From NCBI RefSeq assembly GCF_014773365.1, contig NZ_JACWUN010000009.1, forward strand, positions 1 to 64,000: a stretch of DNA of 64,000 nt, given 5' to 3'. The translations under genes and the position numbers were made by a program. Position 1 is the stretch's first letter, and each line of letters opens with the position of its first letter. This DNA is from Pelovirga terrestris (GTDB lineage: Bacteria > Desulfobacterota > Desulfuromonadia > Desulfuromonadales > Geopsychrobacteraceae). Below are positions 56,403-64,000 of this stretch, piece by piece. The notes beneath the pieces are model-generated. The model was given only the letters and a program-made list of their open reading frames with translations. It made no database searches and was not told the DNA's origin.

Positions 56403-56526
56403 AATTGCCACTAAGACACCAAGAGCTCCAAGAGATGCAAATTTGATTTAATGAAACTAAGTCTTTTGCCTTTAACAATTCAAGTTTCAGCTTTTCTTGG
56501 TGTACTTGGAGTCTTGGTGGCAAATT
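56403..56526. repeat. CCAAGA-type inverted-repeat element, copy 2
   Basis: About 124 bp. Left arm AATTGCCACTAAGACACCAA and right arm ending CTTGGTGGCAAATT pair imperfectly around an AT-rich centre. Related to copy 1 at 16341-16440 in arms but not in the centre. It lies between the tatC stop and the kinase start; as a hairpin it might also end tatC transcripts. Confidence 0.75.
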
Positions 56527-56545
56527 GACTTTTGTAATGTCGGAA

Positions 56546-57313
56546 CTAATCAGATTTCGCGGCCGCCGCATCATCAAGCGCATCATCAACCGCTTTTTTC
56601 CTGCCGAACAGCCGGGCAACAACAATCCCGACTTCATACAAAACAACAAAGGGAACGGCGATGGAAACCTGGGAAATGAGATCGGGAGGAGTCAGGGTGG
56701 CGCCAACAATAAAAGCGGTCAGAAGTGCATATTTACGGTGTTTTGCCAGCCAGATATGGTCAACAACCCCCATCCGGGCGAGAAAGAAAATCACAATGGG
56801 TAGTTCAAAAACCAGCCCGAAAGCGATCAGCAACCGCGTCGCCAGGGTCAGATAGGCGCCCATGGAAAGCATCGCCTCAACCCCACTGACAGAGGTGCCA
56901 TAGTTGACCAGAAAGGAAAAAATTGTCGGAAAAACCAGGGCAAAGCCGAAATAGGTGCCGGTCCCGAAGCATAAAGAACTGATCACCACAAACGGAATGG
57001 CAAAGCGCTTTTCATGACCGTAGAGCCCCGGCGCAACAAACATCCAGACCTGCCAGATAATCACCGGGAAGGCAACCACCAAGCCAGCCAGGGCGGACAC
57101 CTTGAGGATAGTGAAGAAGGGTTCGGTGGCACTGATAAAAACCAACGAGCTGCCTTCCGGCAGGGCAGCGCGCACCGGTTGGGCAATTTCTTCAAAAATT
57201 CGCTCACCAAATGCGTAACAGCCCAGAAACGCAACCAGCCAGGAAATAGCTGCGTACATCAAGCGCTTACGTAGCTCAGCCAGATGATCGGTAATTGCCA
57301 TTCCATCAGACAT
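56546..57313 (-). CDS. tatC: Sec-independent translocase TatC
   Basis: 255 residues with six membrane helices and TatC hallmarks: [17 protein letters not shown] with the conserved Glu/Arg of the twin-arginine binding site, [13 protein letters not shown]-like [15 protein letters not shown], and [16 protein letters not shown]. It exports folded proteins with twin-arginine signals. Start ATG 57313 ([14 protein letters not shown]) with AAGGAGA; it overlaps tatB by eight bases. A short acidic/alanine C-terminus follows. Confidence 0.95.
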   Translation of the reverse strand: MSDGMAITDHLAELRKRLMYAAISWLVAFLGCYAFGERIFEEIAQPVRAALPEGSSLVFISATEPFFTILKVSALAGLVVAFPVIIWQVWMFVAPGLYGHEKRFAIPFVVISSLCFGTGTYFGFALVFPTIFSFLVNYGTSVSGVEAMLSMGAYLTLATRLLIAFGLVFELPIVIFFLARMGVVDHIWLAKHRKYALLTAFIVGATLTPPDLISQVSIAVPFVVLYEVGIVVARLFGRKKAVDDALDDAAAAKSD

Positions 57314-57671
57314 GGGGCGTGGTCTCCTTATCCTGCTCGGCAACGGTTTCAGCAGAAGCCAGGCCCGCTTGTTCTTTCTCCGTCCCCTCCGATTGCTCCA
57401 TTTGCGCTTCGGCAGTGACGACCTGAGCCCCCTTCTCTGCCTGCAATCTGGCCGCTTTTTCCATGTATTTTTCTCTTAACTCTGCCTTGTAACGATCTTC
57501 TTCTGCTTTGGTTTCGAGATCGATGGCACTCTTGAGTTCGTTGGTTGCACGCTTGAATTCGGCAAAGCCCTTACCCAGGGAACGCGCCAGATCAGGGAGC
57601 TTTTTCGGACCCAGGATAACCAGCGCCAGGGCGGCGATCAGAAGCATTTCCGTCATCCCGATTCCGAACAT
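57306..57671 (-). CDS. tatB: TatA/TatB-type translocase component
   Basis: 121 residues: [34 protein letters not shown], the TatB-type opening with Glu in the membrane helix and a PxxLP hinge, then an amphipathic helix and a long charged, Glu/Lys/Ala-rich tail. The opening favours TatB over TatA. Start ATG 57671; the frame extends 47 codons upstream without match. Located before tatC in one operon; no second Tat gene is present here. Confidence 0.92.
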   Translation of the reverse strand: MFGIGMTEMLLIAALALVILGPKKLPDLARSLGKGFAEFKRATNELKSAIDLETKAEEDRYKAELREKYMEKAARLQAEKGAQVVTAEAQMEQSEGTEKEQAGLASAETVAEQDKETTPHV

Positions 57672-57843
57672 AGTTATTCGACCTTTCGTCGCTGCAGCAC
57701 CTGACAGGTGACTGTTGAGGCCGTGCAGATTGTTGTTATCAAAGGGAAAAGAGGTCAATGTCAGCCCTTGCATGCGCTGACATTGAGGCGAGAATATCCC
57801 CTTGCGCCACACCTGTCAAGCACCGAGCAATGAGGTGAAACAT

Positions 57844-57872
57844 TTGACATATCAGGGGGTTTGATCTATTAT
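57844..57872 (+). promoter_or_regulatory. Sigma-70 promoter of nadA
   Basis: Perfect -35 TTGACA (57844-57849), 17-base spacer and TATTAT -10 (57867-57872). The expected start near 57879 is downstream of the ATG at 57871, which excludes that ATG as the nadA start. Confidence 0.8.
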
Positions 57873-57912
57873 GCCGGTCACTTCAAGACTCTTCACCAAA
57901 GGTAAAAAGGCA

Positions 57913-58830
57913 ATGAATCAAGATGCTTTGCAGCAACGTATCAGGCAGCTGGCGCGTGAGCGTAATGCCTTGCTGATCGCCCATAATTATCAACGTGATG
58001 AAGTTCAGGCAGTTGCTGACATCACCGGTGACTCGCTGGCCCTGTCGCTGGAAGCCGCCAGGACCGACCAGGACGTGATTGTCTTCTGTGGTGTTCATTT
58101 CATGGCCGAGAGTGCTGCTATTCTCGCCCCGGAAAAGACCGTGCTGCTGCCACGACCCGACTCGGGTTGTCCAATGGCCGACATGGTAACGGCCGAAGGC
58201 TTAAAGGCACTGAAAGAACAGCATCCAGATGCCACCGTCGTCACCTACGTCAACTCCAGCGCGGCAGTAAAGGCCGAAAGCGACATCTGTTGCACCAGCT
58301 CCAACGCCATCAGTGTCGCTCGCTCCCTGCCGGCAAAAAAACTGCTGATGGTTCCCGATCGCAACCTGGGGCGCTACATTGCCCGTCAGGTTCCGGAAAA
58401 GGACTACATCTTCTGGGAGGGGTATTGCCCAACCCATGATCGTCTTAAAACCGAAGAAATCATCAAAGCCAAGGCTGATCATCCCGATGCTCTGTTTATG
58501 GCCCATCCGGAATGTCGTCCGGACATCCTTGACCTGGCTGACCATATCTGTTCAACCAGCGGTATGTACGAATTTGCCCGCAATAATCCGGCAACCACGT
58601 TCATTGTCGGTACTGAAGAGGGGATCCTCTGGCGTCTGCGCAAGGAAAACCCGGATAAAACCTTTATCATTCCCAGCCACGGACTGATCTGCCCGAACAT
58701 GAAACTGACCAGCCTGGAGGATATTCTCAAAAGTCTTCAGACCTTGGAGCCGCGCATCACCGTCCCTGAGCCGATCCGCTTACGGGCATTGACGTCACTG
58801 GAGAGAATGCTGGCCGTCCCGCGCGACTAG
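57913..58830 (+). CDS. nadA: Quinolinate synthase A
   Basis: [4Fe-4S] enzyme condensing iminoaspartate and dihydroxyacetone phosphate to quinolinate for NAD synthesis. 305 residues with the three internally homologous domains and cluster cysteines C86 (SGCPMAD), C172 (EGYCPTHD) and C260 (LICPNMK), matching the family spacing. Also [20 protein letters not shown] and [19 protein letters not shown]. Start ATG 57913, supported by the promoter position; a longer frame from 57871 overlaps the -10 box. nadB and nadC are not in the window. Confidence 0.97.
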   Translation: MNQDALQQRIRQLARERNALLIAHNYQRDEVQAVADITGDSLALSLEAARTDQDVIVFCGVHFMAESAAILAPEKTVLLPRPDSGCPMADMVTAEGLKALKEQHPDATVVTYVNSSAAVKAESDICCTSSNAISVARSLPAKKLLMVPDRNLGRYIARQVPEKDYIFWEGYCPTHDRLKTEEIIKAKADHPDALFMAHPECRPDILDLADHICSTSGMYEFARNNPATTFIVGTEEGILWRLRKENPDKTFIIPSHGLICPNMKLTSLEDILKSLQTLEPRITVPEPIRLRALTSLERMLAVPRD

Positions 58831-58864
58831 CACGGATCTATGGGGCTGGAAGGCACAATCCTAT

Positions 58865-58899
58865 CGGGCGCGCCAATTGGTGCGCCCGTTGCTTTTTTT
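58865..58899 (+). terminator. Rho-independent terminator of nadA
   Basis: CGGGCGC and GCGCCCG form a 7-bp GC stem across a 10-base palindromic loop, followed by a T-rich run. It lies 34 bases after nadA and 18 before mfd. Confidence 0.85.
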
Positions 58900-58916
58900 A
58901 AGAATGACAGCAGCAT

Positions 58917-61900
58917 ATGAGCGAAACTGAACCCTCCCATATCCGCCACGCCACCTTGCGCTCCTGCCTCGACGCCATTACCGAATCGGCACAGACCATC
59001 GATATTGTCGGGCTGCGAGACGGTGCCGAAGCCTTGTTCCTGGCACGCCTGCTGAACGAGCAACAGGGACTCACGGTTATCCTCTGTCCTGATCAGGAAC
59101 AGGCCCGCCAGCTCGCCGGCAATCTGGATCTGTTTCACCCCCACGCTGAACAGATCGGTCTGCTGCCTCACTGGGAGATGAACCCTTACGATCCTCTGAC
59201 TCCCCATCCGGAACTCGAGGCCACTCGCCTGGCGACCCTGGCGGCCCTGGCCGATCGCCGCCTCAGAGCCCTGGTACTGCCGATCCGCTCACTGGTGCAA
59301 CGGGTCATCCCCCGCCAGGTTCTTGAACAGGTGACTTTTCCGCTGCTCGCTGACGAAGAGTATCCTCGTCAGCCCCTGCTCGACTCCTTATTGCAGCTCG
59401 GCTATCAGCCAGTCTCCCTGGTTGAAGATCGTGGTACCTTCGCGGTGCGCGGTGACCTGATTGATATTTTTCCGGCCGCCGCCGGCACCCCGATACGCAT
59501 CGATTTTTACGGCGATTATATCGAAAAGATCCGACCCTTCGATCCCGCCACCCAACGTTCGGAAAAATCCAGCCTGGCGGAAGTTATCCTGATCCCGGCC
59601 CGGGAAATGATCCTTCACGGTCCATTTCTGGAAACCCTGGCACACAAACTCAAGCAGCGCTGTGACCAGCTCTCTATCCCTCGTGCTGAGCGCGAAGCCA
59701 TCATGACCGAACTGCGCGAAGGAATTCTCTCCCCCGGGCGTTCTTTTTTGCTGCCCTTAAACTACCCCGAACTGGATCCTCTGACCGCCTACTTTGACCA
59801 GCACCGCCTGGTGTTGATCGATCCGCCGGCACTGGAACGGGAAGCAGATCAGTTCGATCAGGATATTCGCCACGGCGTAGAACGCATGATGAGCGAACGG
59901 CAACCCCATGCCGATCGCCAGTCCCTCTATCTTGATCCGCTGCAAGTCGGCCGGCTGCTCAATGCGCCGGATCGCATCGAACTGTCCCGACTGCACCTAT
60001 TGCAACTGGACGATCAGCGCCAACGCTTCTTTTTCAACTGTTTCGGCAATGATAATTTAAGAGCTAAACCCGCCGGCGGACAGGACGGCCTGGAGCCCCT
60101 GGTTGAGAGACTGCACCAGGTCCGTCAGGACAACTGGCGCGCTCTACTGGTCTGCCGTCAGCGCAGTCAGGCAGAGCGCCTGCAGGAACTTCTCGACGGC
60201 CATCATATCCACCTCGACATTGAAACCGATGAACGCCTTAACGGCCTACGGCCGGGACAAACACGCCTTGCTATCGGTACCATCAGTAGCGGCTTCAGTC
60301 TGCCCGATGACAAACTCACCGTCATCAGTGAAGAGGACATCTTTGGCCGGCGCAGCCATCGCCGCCAGAGTAGCACCCGCCGTGCCCGCCAGCTGCTGGG
60401 CAGCCTCGCCGAGCTCAAGGAAAATGACTATATTGTCCATACCGACCACGGTGTCGCCCGTTATCGGGGTCTTACTCATCTAAAAACCGGTGACATTGAA
60501 GGGGATTTTCTTCACCTCCAGTACGCCGGCAGCGATACCCTCTACCTGCCGATTGAACGCATCGAAAAAATTCAAAAGTATGTCAGCGCCGAGGGACAGA
60601 GTCCGAAACTCGACAAGATGGGGGGGCAGGGGTGGGAAAAAGCTAAAATCAGGGCACGTGCCGCCGTCGAAGAGCTGGCCCGCCAGTTGTTGGAAATCTA
60701 CGCCAGACGTGAACTGCGCGAGGGGTTTGCCTTTTCCCCGCCGGACAACCTCTATCGCGAATTTGAGGCCACCTTCCCCCACGAGGAAACCAGCGACCAG
60801 CTCCAGGCGATCAGAGAGACCTTGAAGGATATGCAGTCCGCCAAGCCGATGGATCGGCTGATCTGTGGTGATGTCGGCTACGGCAAAACCGAGGTGGCCA
60901 TGCGTGCCGCGGTCAAGGCGGTCCTGGATAACAAGCAGGTGGCGGTACTGGTTCCGACCACTGTCCTTGCCCGGCAACACTGGCAGAGCTTCAGTCAGCG
61001 GCTGGAGGATTTTCCCATTCGGGTCGAGATGATCTCGCGTTTTCGCAGCGCCGCCGAGAACCGCGCCACCCTGGAAGCAGCGGCAGCCGGCAAGATCGAT
61101 ATCCTGATCGGTACCCATCGCCTGCTCCAACGGGATGTCCGCTTCAACGATCTGGGCCTGCTGATTGTCGACGAAGAGCAGCGCTTTGGCGTGGCCCACA
61201 AAGAAAAGCTCAAGCAGTTACGCGCTGAGGTCGATATCCTGACCCTCACTGCCACCCCGATTCCACGCACCCTGCACATGAGCCTGAGCGGCCTGCGTGA
61301 TCTGTCGGTGATCGAAACCGCGCCGGTCGATCGCCTCGCTATCCGTACCTATGTGACTCGCTTTGATGAAGAATTGATCCGTCAGGCGATCCTGCGCGAA
61401 TTGCGCCGTGGCGGCCAGGTCTATTTTGTCCACAATCGGGTTCAGACCATTGACGCCATGGCGGAGCAGTTGCGGCAGATTGTGCCCGAAGCGACCATTG
61501 CGGTGGGCCACGGCCAGATGGCAGAAAAAGAACTGGAGCAGGTGATGCTCGACTTTGTTGGTGGCAAGACCAATCTGCTGGTCGCCTCCACCATCATCGA
61601 AAATGGCCTCGATATTCCCCGCGCCAATACCATGATTATCAATCATGCCGATCATTTCGGTCTTTCCCAGCTTTACCAGCTGCGGGGCCGGGTGGGGCGT
61701 AGCGATCGCCGCGCCTACGCCTATCTGCTGATCCCCGGGGAGGCCGCCCTGACCCGGGAGGCGCGCGAACGCTTACGGATTTTGCAGGAACTGACTGAGC
61801 TCGGCGCCGGCTTCCGCATTGCCAGCCACGATCTAGAACTGCGTGGCGCCGGGGACCTGCTTGGCGGCAAACAATCGGGACCGATCGCTGCCATCGGTTT

Positions 61901-62402
61901 TGAAATGTACAGCGAACTGCTTGAAGAGACCATTGACCGCCTGCGTGGCAATGAACGCCAGGAACGTATCGACCCGGAAATTCGTCTCGGACTCTCCGCT
62001 TTCCTGCCGGAATCCTATGTGCCCGATCCCAATCAGCGTTTGCAGCTCTATCAGCGCATGGCCGCAGCCGATGACGATGAGCAGCTGTTCGACCTGGTTG
62101 ACGAACTGCGCGACCGCTTTGGTGAACTCCCGCTTGCTGCCGAAACCCTGATTGGCTCCATGCGCATCCGCGTTTTGCTCAAACGCTTGTGGATTGAGCT
62201 GCTGGAATACGATGGTAAGCGCCTGTCGCTGCTATTTCACGCCGCCACTCCGGTTTCCCCCGAGCAGATTCGCCAACTGGTCACCGATCAGACGCAGCGC
62301 TATCGTCTGGGAAGCGATTATCGCCTCATCATTGAGATTGGTCGCCACAGTCCGGGGGAACTGCTCATCCACACCCGCAAAGAGCTGCAGCAACTAATCT
62401 GA
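58917..62402 (+). CDS. mfd: Transcription-repair coupling factor Mfd
   Basis: 1161-residue DNA translocase that removes stalled RNA polymerase and recruits UvrA. Order: UvrB-like module (about 1-350, with LLPHWEMNPYDPLTPHPE), RNA-polymerase interaction domain (LKENDYIVHTDHGVARYRGL), superfamily 2 helicase with Walker A GDVGYGKT (651-658), DEEQ box (D752), TATPIPRTLHMS and QLRGRVGRSDR, then the TRCF C-terminal domain. Length normal. No obvious ribosome site beyond a weak AGCAG before ATG 58917. It begins the mfd-ppiC-surA set. Confidence 0.97.
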   Translation: MSETEPSHIRHATLRSCLDAITESAQTIDIVGLRDGAEALFLARLLNEQQGLTVILCPDQEQARQLAGNLDLFHPHAEQIGLLPHWEMNPYDPLTPHPELEATRLATLAALADRRLRALVLPIRSLVQRVIPRQVLEQVTFPLLADEEYPRQPLLDSLLQLGYQPVSLVEDRGTFAVRGDLIDIFPAAAGTPIRIDFYGDYIEKIRPFDPATQRSEKSSLAEVILIPAREMILHGPFLETLAHKLKQRCDQLSIPRAEREAIMTELREGILSPGRSFLLPLNYPELDPLTAYFDQHRLVLIDPPALEREADQFDQDIRHGVERMMSERQPHADRQSLYLDPLQVGRLLNAPDRIELSRLHLLQLDDQRQRFFFNCFGNDNLRAKPAGGQDGLEPLVERLHQVRQDNWRALLVCRQRSQAERLQELLDGHHIHLDIETDERLNGLRPGQTRLAIGTISSGFSLPDDKLTVISEEDIFGRRSHRRQSSTRRARQLLGSLAELKENDYIVHTDHGVARYRGLTHLKTGDIEGDFLHLQYAGSDTLYLPIERIEKIQKYVSAEGQSPKLDKMGGQGWEKAKIRARAAVEELARQLLEIYARRELREGFAFSPPDNLYREFEATFPHEETSDQLQAIRETLKDMQSAKPMDRLICGDVGYGKTEVAMRAAVKAVLDNKQVAVLVPTTVLARQHWQSFSQRLEDFPIRVEMISRFRSAAENRATLEAAAAGKIDILIGTHRLLQRDVRFNDLGLLIVDEEQRFGVAHKEKLKQLRAEVDILTLTATPIPRTLHMSLSGLRDLSVIETAPVDRLAIRTYVTRFDEELIRQAILRELRRGGQVYFVHNRVQTIDAMAEQLRQIVPEATIAVGHGQMAEKELEQVMLDFVGGKTNLLVASTIIENGLDIPRANTMIINHADHFGLSQLYQLRGRVGRSDRRAYAYLLIPGEAALTREARERLRILQELTELGAGFRIASHDLELRGAGDLLGGKQSGPIAAIGFEMYSELLEETIDRLRGNERQERIDPEIRLGLSAFLPESYVPDPNQRLQLYQRMAAADDDEQLFDLVDELRDRFGELPLAAETLIGSMRIRVLLKRLWIELLEYDGKRLSLLFHAATPVSPEQIRQLVTDQTQRYRLGSDYRLIIEIGRHSPGELLIHTRKELQQLI

Positions 62403-62509
62403 TTGCCGTACAGCGTGCAAACAGAAACGGATACAGGTGACAAAACAGCGTATTTTTAAAGGCAATCGTGCTAAATTATGACCCTTTCTTGCCCTAATGG
62501 AGGACCATC

Positions 62510-63475
62510 CTGTCCATCACCGTCCGCTATCTGCTGCTGTTATTTCTCGTCGCCAATGTACTGGCCTGCCAGGAACAACCCACACCGACATCTGCGCAGC
62601 AAACGTCACCATCCGCCTTACCCCTGATCACGGTTGGATCGCGCACGGTCACGCTTGAGCAGTTTAACCGTCAAGTACGGATGAACTATCCACATATTGA
62701 TGATCTTCCGGTGCATGAGAGAATTCACCTGCAGCAACAGATAGTAACCCAGCTCATCGATCGCGAACTGATCCACGCTGAAGCTGCTCGCCTTGATGTC
62801 CGCCTGTCCCCTGATGAATTCGATGCCGCCCTGACCGGAATCCGCGGGGTGCACAACCATGAAGAATTTGAACAGAATCTGCGTGACGCCGGCATCATCC
62901 CGGAACTGTGGCGCGAATCCTTGCGTTTTCGTCTGCTGATAAGCAAGATAACCCAGACGATCGTCAGCCCGCGTATTGAGATTTCACAAGCTGACATGGA
63001 GTCCTATTATCACGACCATCGCGAAGACTATCAACGCCCGGAAGAGGTTCGCGTTCACCAGATGCTGCTGGAGAGCCGTGAAGCCGCCCTGGAAATAAAA
63101 AAACACTTGCAGGATGGCGCAGATTTCGCCACCCTTGCCAGGCAGCATTCCTTATCACCTGACAGTGCGGAGGGGGGTCTTTTGGGTTATTTTGCTGCGG
63201 GGGCACTGCCACCGGAATTTGATGCGGTAATTTTTTCTCTGCCCCTGCGTCAGGTCAGTGATCCGGTAGCAAGCCCTTACGGCTTTCATCTGTTGATGGT
63301 CGACCGCAAACGTAACGCCGGGCAACGCCCTTTTGCTGCAGTTACTGATGAAATCAGGGAGCGGCTTTACCAAGAGCAGGAAGAGGTGTTGCTGCAACAG
63401 TGGCTGAAGGAGTTGCGTGAAAATGCCGAGGTTATGATTGACTGGGAGAAGATTCTCCCGCGTTCATCCCGTTAA
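62510..63475 (+). CDS. PpiC-type peptidyl-prolyl isomerase lipoprotein, apparent CTG start
   Basis: About 321 residues: an N-terminal lipoprotein signal (RYLLLLFLVANVLAC, lipobox VLAC), a SurA-N-like helical part with MNYPHIDDLPVHERIHLQQQ, and a parvulin/PpiC domain (EEVRVHQMLLES to GFHLLMVDRKRNAG). It would be an envelope foldase like PrsA. The reading frame is open back to a stop at 62495, and the only candidate before the signal is CTG at 62510, six bases after GGAGG. The first ATG in frame (62681) lies inside the domain and would delete the export signal. So either CTG is the start or a base differs from the true sequence. Followed by surA after 27 bases. Confidence 0.75.
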   Translation: MSITVRYLLLLFLVANVLACQEQPTPTSAQQTSPSALPLITVGSRTVTLEQFNRQVRMNYPHIDDLPVHERIHLQQQIVTQLIDRELIHAEAARLDVRLSPDEFDAALTGIRGVHNHEEFEQNLRDAGIIPELWRESLRFRLLISKITQTIVSPRIEISQADMESYYHDHREDYQRPEEVRVHQMLLESREAALEIKKHLQDGADFATLARQHSLSPDSAEGGLLGYFAAGALPPEFDAVIFSLPLRQVSDPVASPYGFHLLMVDRKRNAGQRPFAAVTDEIRERLYQEQEEVLLQQWLKELRENAEVMIDWEKILPRSSR

Positions 63476-63502
63476 AGGGATAGTGTTTAAGGACGATAGA
63501 CG

Positions 63503-64000
63503 ATGAAAAGATTCACTTTTTGGTTCCTGCTCATGTGCCTGTCAGTGCCCATATCTCCGCTGGCGGCACAAACCATCGCCAGTGTCGCTGCTGTGGTTAA
63601 TAGCGACATCATTACCACTTATCAGCTTGATCGCGCCGTCGAGAGGCTGGTATCAAGCCAGAACCTGTCCCGTTTCCCCAGCGACCAGGAGCGCCAGCAA
63701 CTGCGGCGGGAGGTTCTTGATCAGTTGATTAATGATCGCCTGCTGCAACAACGGAGCAAGGAGCTCGGCCTGTCGGTCACTACCCAGGAGGTGGATGCGG
63801 CGGTTGACGACGTGATGACCAGCAATAATCTGAATCCAGCCACGCTGGAGACGGCTCTGGCAGCCGAAGGGATGTCTCTGGAGTCCTATCGCCGACAGAT
63901 CCATGACGAAATTCTACGCTATAAGCTGATGTCCCAGGAGGTCAATTACCGCGCCCGCGTTACCAGTGGCGAAGTCCGCCGTTATTTTGAGGAGAATATC
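63503..64000 (+). CDS. surA: SurA-like periplasmic chaperone, 5' part only
   Basis: 166 codons up to the window edge: signal peptide (RFTFWFLLMCLSVPISPLAAQ), then SurA N-domain features IASVAAVVNSDIITTYQLDRAV, LRREVLDQLINDRLLQQRSKELG and YRRQIHDEILRYKLMSQEVNYR. The parvulin domains lie beyond the window. SurA helps outer-membrane proteins fold. AAGGA lies nine bases before ATG. Tandem with the PpiC lipoprotein and mfd. Confidence 0.88.
   Translation, partial: MKRFTFWFLLMCLSVPISPLAAQTIASVAAVVNSDIITTYQLDRAVERLVSSQNLSRFPSDQERQQLRREVLDQLINDRLLQQRSKELGLSVTTQEVDAAVDDVMTSNNLNPATLETALAAEGMSLESYRRQIHDEILRYKLMSQEVNYRARVTSGEVRRYFEENI

Noticed and set aside
57871-57912. Upstream ATG of nadA
   Set aside because: It overlaps the -10 box of a near-consensus promoter, so it would not be in the mRNA; the family N-terminus fits ATG 57913.

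Overview
The window reads as a chromosomal segment next to the replication origin of a Desulfuromonadales/Geobacterales-type deltaproteobacterium (Desulfuromonadia). Pointers are the order recF-gyrB-gyrA-TPR gene-gpsA, the def-fmt-rsmB-rpe operon, an SfrA/SfrB-like NADPH oxidoreductase pair, mfd-ppiC-surA, and many genes for anaerobic acetate and one-carbon metabolism. The taxonomic call is inference from gene order and protein resemblance; no search was run. I saw no rRNA, tRNA or CRISPR array. Most of the window has a GC content typical of a mid-to-high GC genome, but recF and the first half of gyrB are strikingly AT-rich.

Layout. 1-7.8 kb: recF (3' part), gyrB, gyrA, a membrane-anchored TPR protein overlapping gyrA, gpsA and a periplasmic cyclophilin. 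7.9-14.3 kb: an endonuclease/exonuclease/phosphatase-like protein with a degraded active site, endonuclease III (nth), a cold-shock protein, aconitase, TrmO and an EamA transporter. 14.3-21.1 kb: DUF3047, S4-domain and spermidine-synthase-like proteins, an ABC-F ATPase, then an accessory patch with an ISL3 transposase remnant, a REP-type tyrosine transposase with a DnaA-like C-terminus between 25-bp inverted repeats, and a MazEF-type toxin-antitoxin pair. 21.2-23.7 kb: small membrane protein, IscU-like scaffold, plsY, mltG. 23.7-32.6 kb (minus strand): sfrA, sfrB, a lipoprotein, rpe, rsmB, fmt, def. 32.8-43.5 kb: a glyoxylate/glycine block of alanine-glyoxylate aminotransferase, extended malate synthase and isocitrate lyase, and gcvT-gcvH-gcvPA-gcvPB. 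43.5-51 kb: tesA/ybbA/ybbP, DUF945-like and unknown proteins, YdfG-like dehydrogenase, LapA-domain protein. 51.1-56.3 kb: a DegP protease, a receiver-only response regulator, an NtrC-type activator and its sensor kinase. 56.4-64 kb: tatC, tatB, nadA, mfd, a PpiC lipoprotein and the start of surA.

How the parts work together. Isocitrate lyase makes glyoxylate. Malate synthase can condense it with acetyl-CoA, or the aminotransferase can convert it to glycine for the adjacent glycine cleavage system. The kinase/NtrC pair lies just upstream of a good sigma-54 -24/-12 promoter with a perfect 17-bp palindrome about 90-100 bases upstream of the predicted start, placed to drive the response regulator and degP. 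This looks like a self-contained envelope-stress circuit. TatBC, MltG, SurA, PpiC, LapA, YbbAP and TesA add to the envelope theme.

Four repeat families thread the window. (i) A ~145-bp hairpin element occurs twice in full (34043-34186, 51115-51260), with its ends exchanged relative to its core, and three times as a ~30-bp end (15051, 21501, 39012). (ii) A CCAAGA-type inverted-repeat element occurs twice (16341-16440, 56403-56526); one copy supplies the C-terminus and stop of the ABC-F gene. (iii) REP-like termini flank the tyrosine transposase, with a related solo copy at 15082. (iv) There is a short CGATNN hexamer run at 15275.
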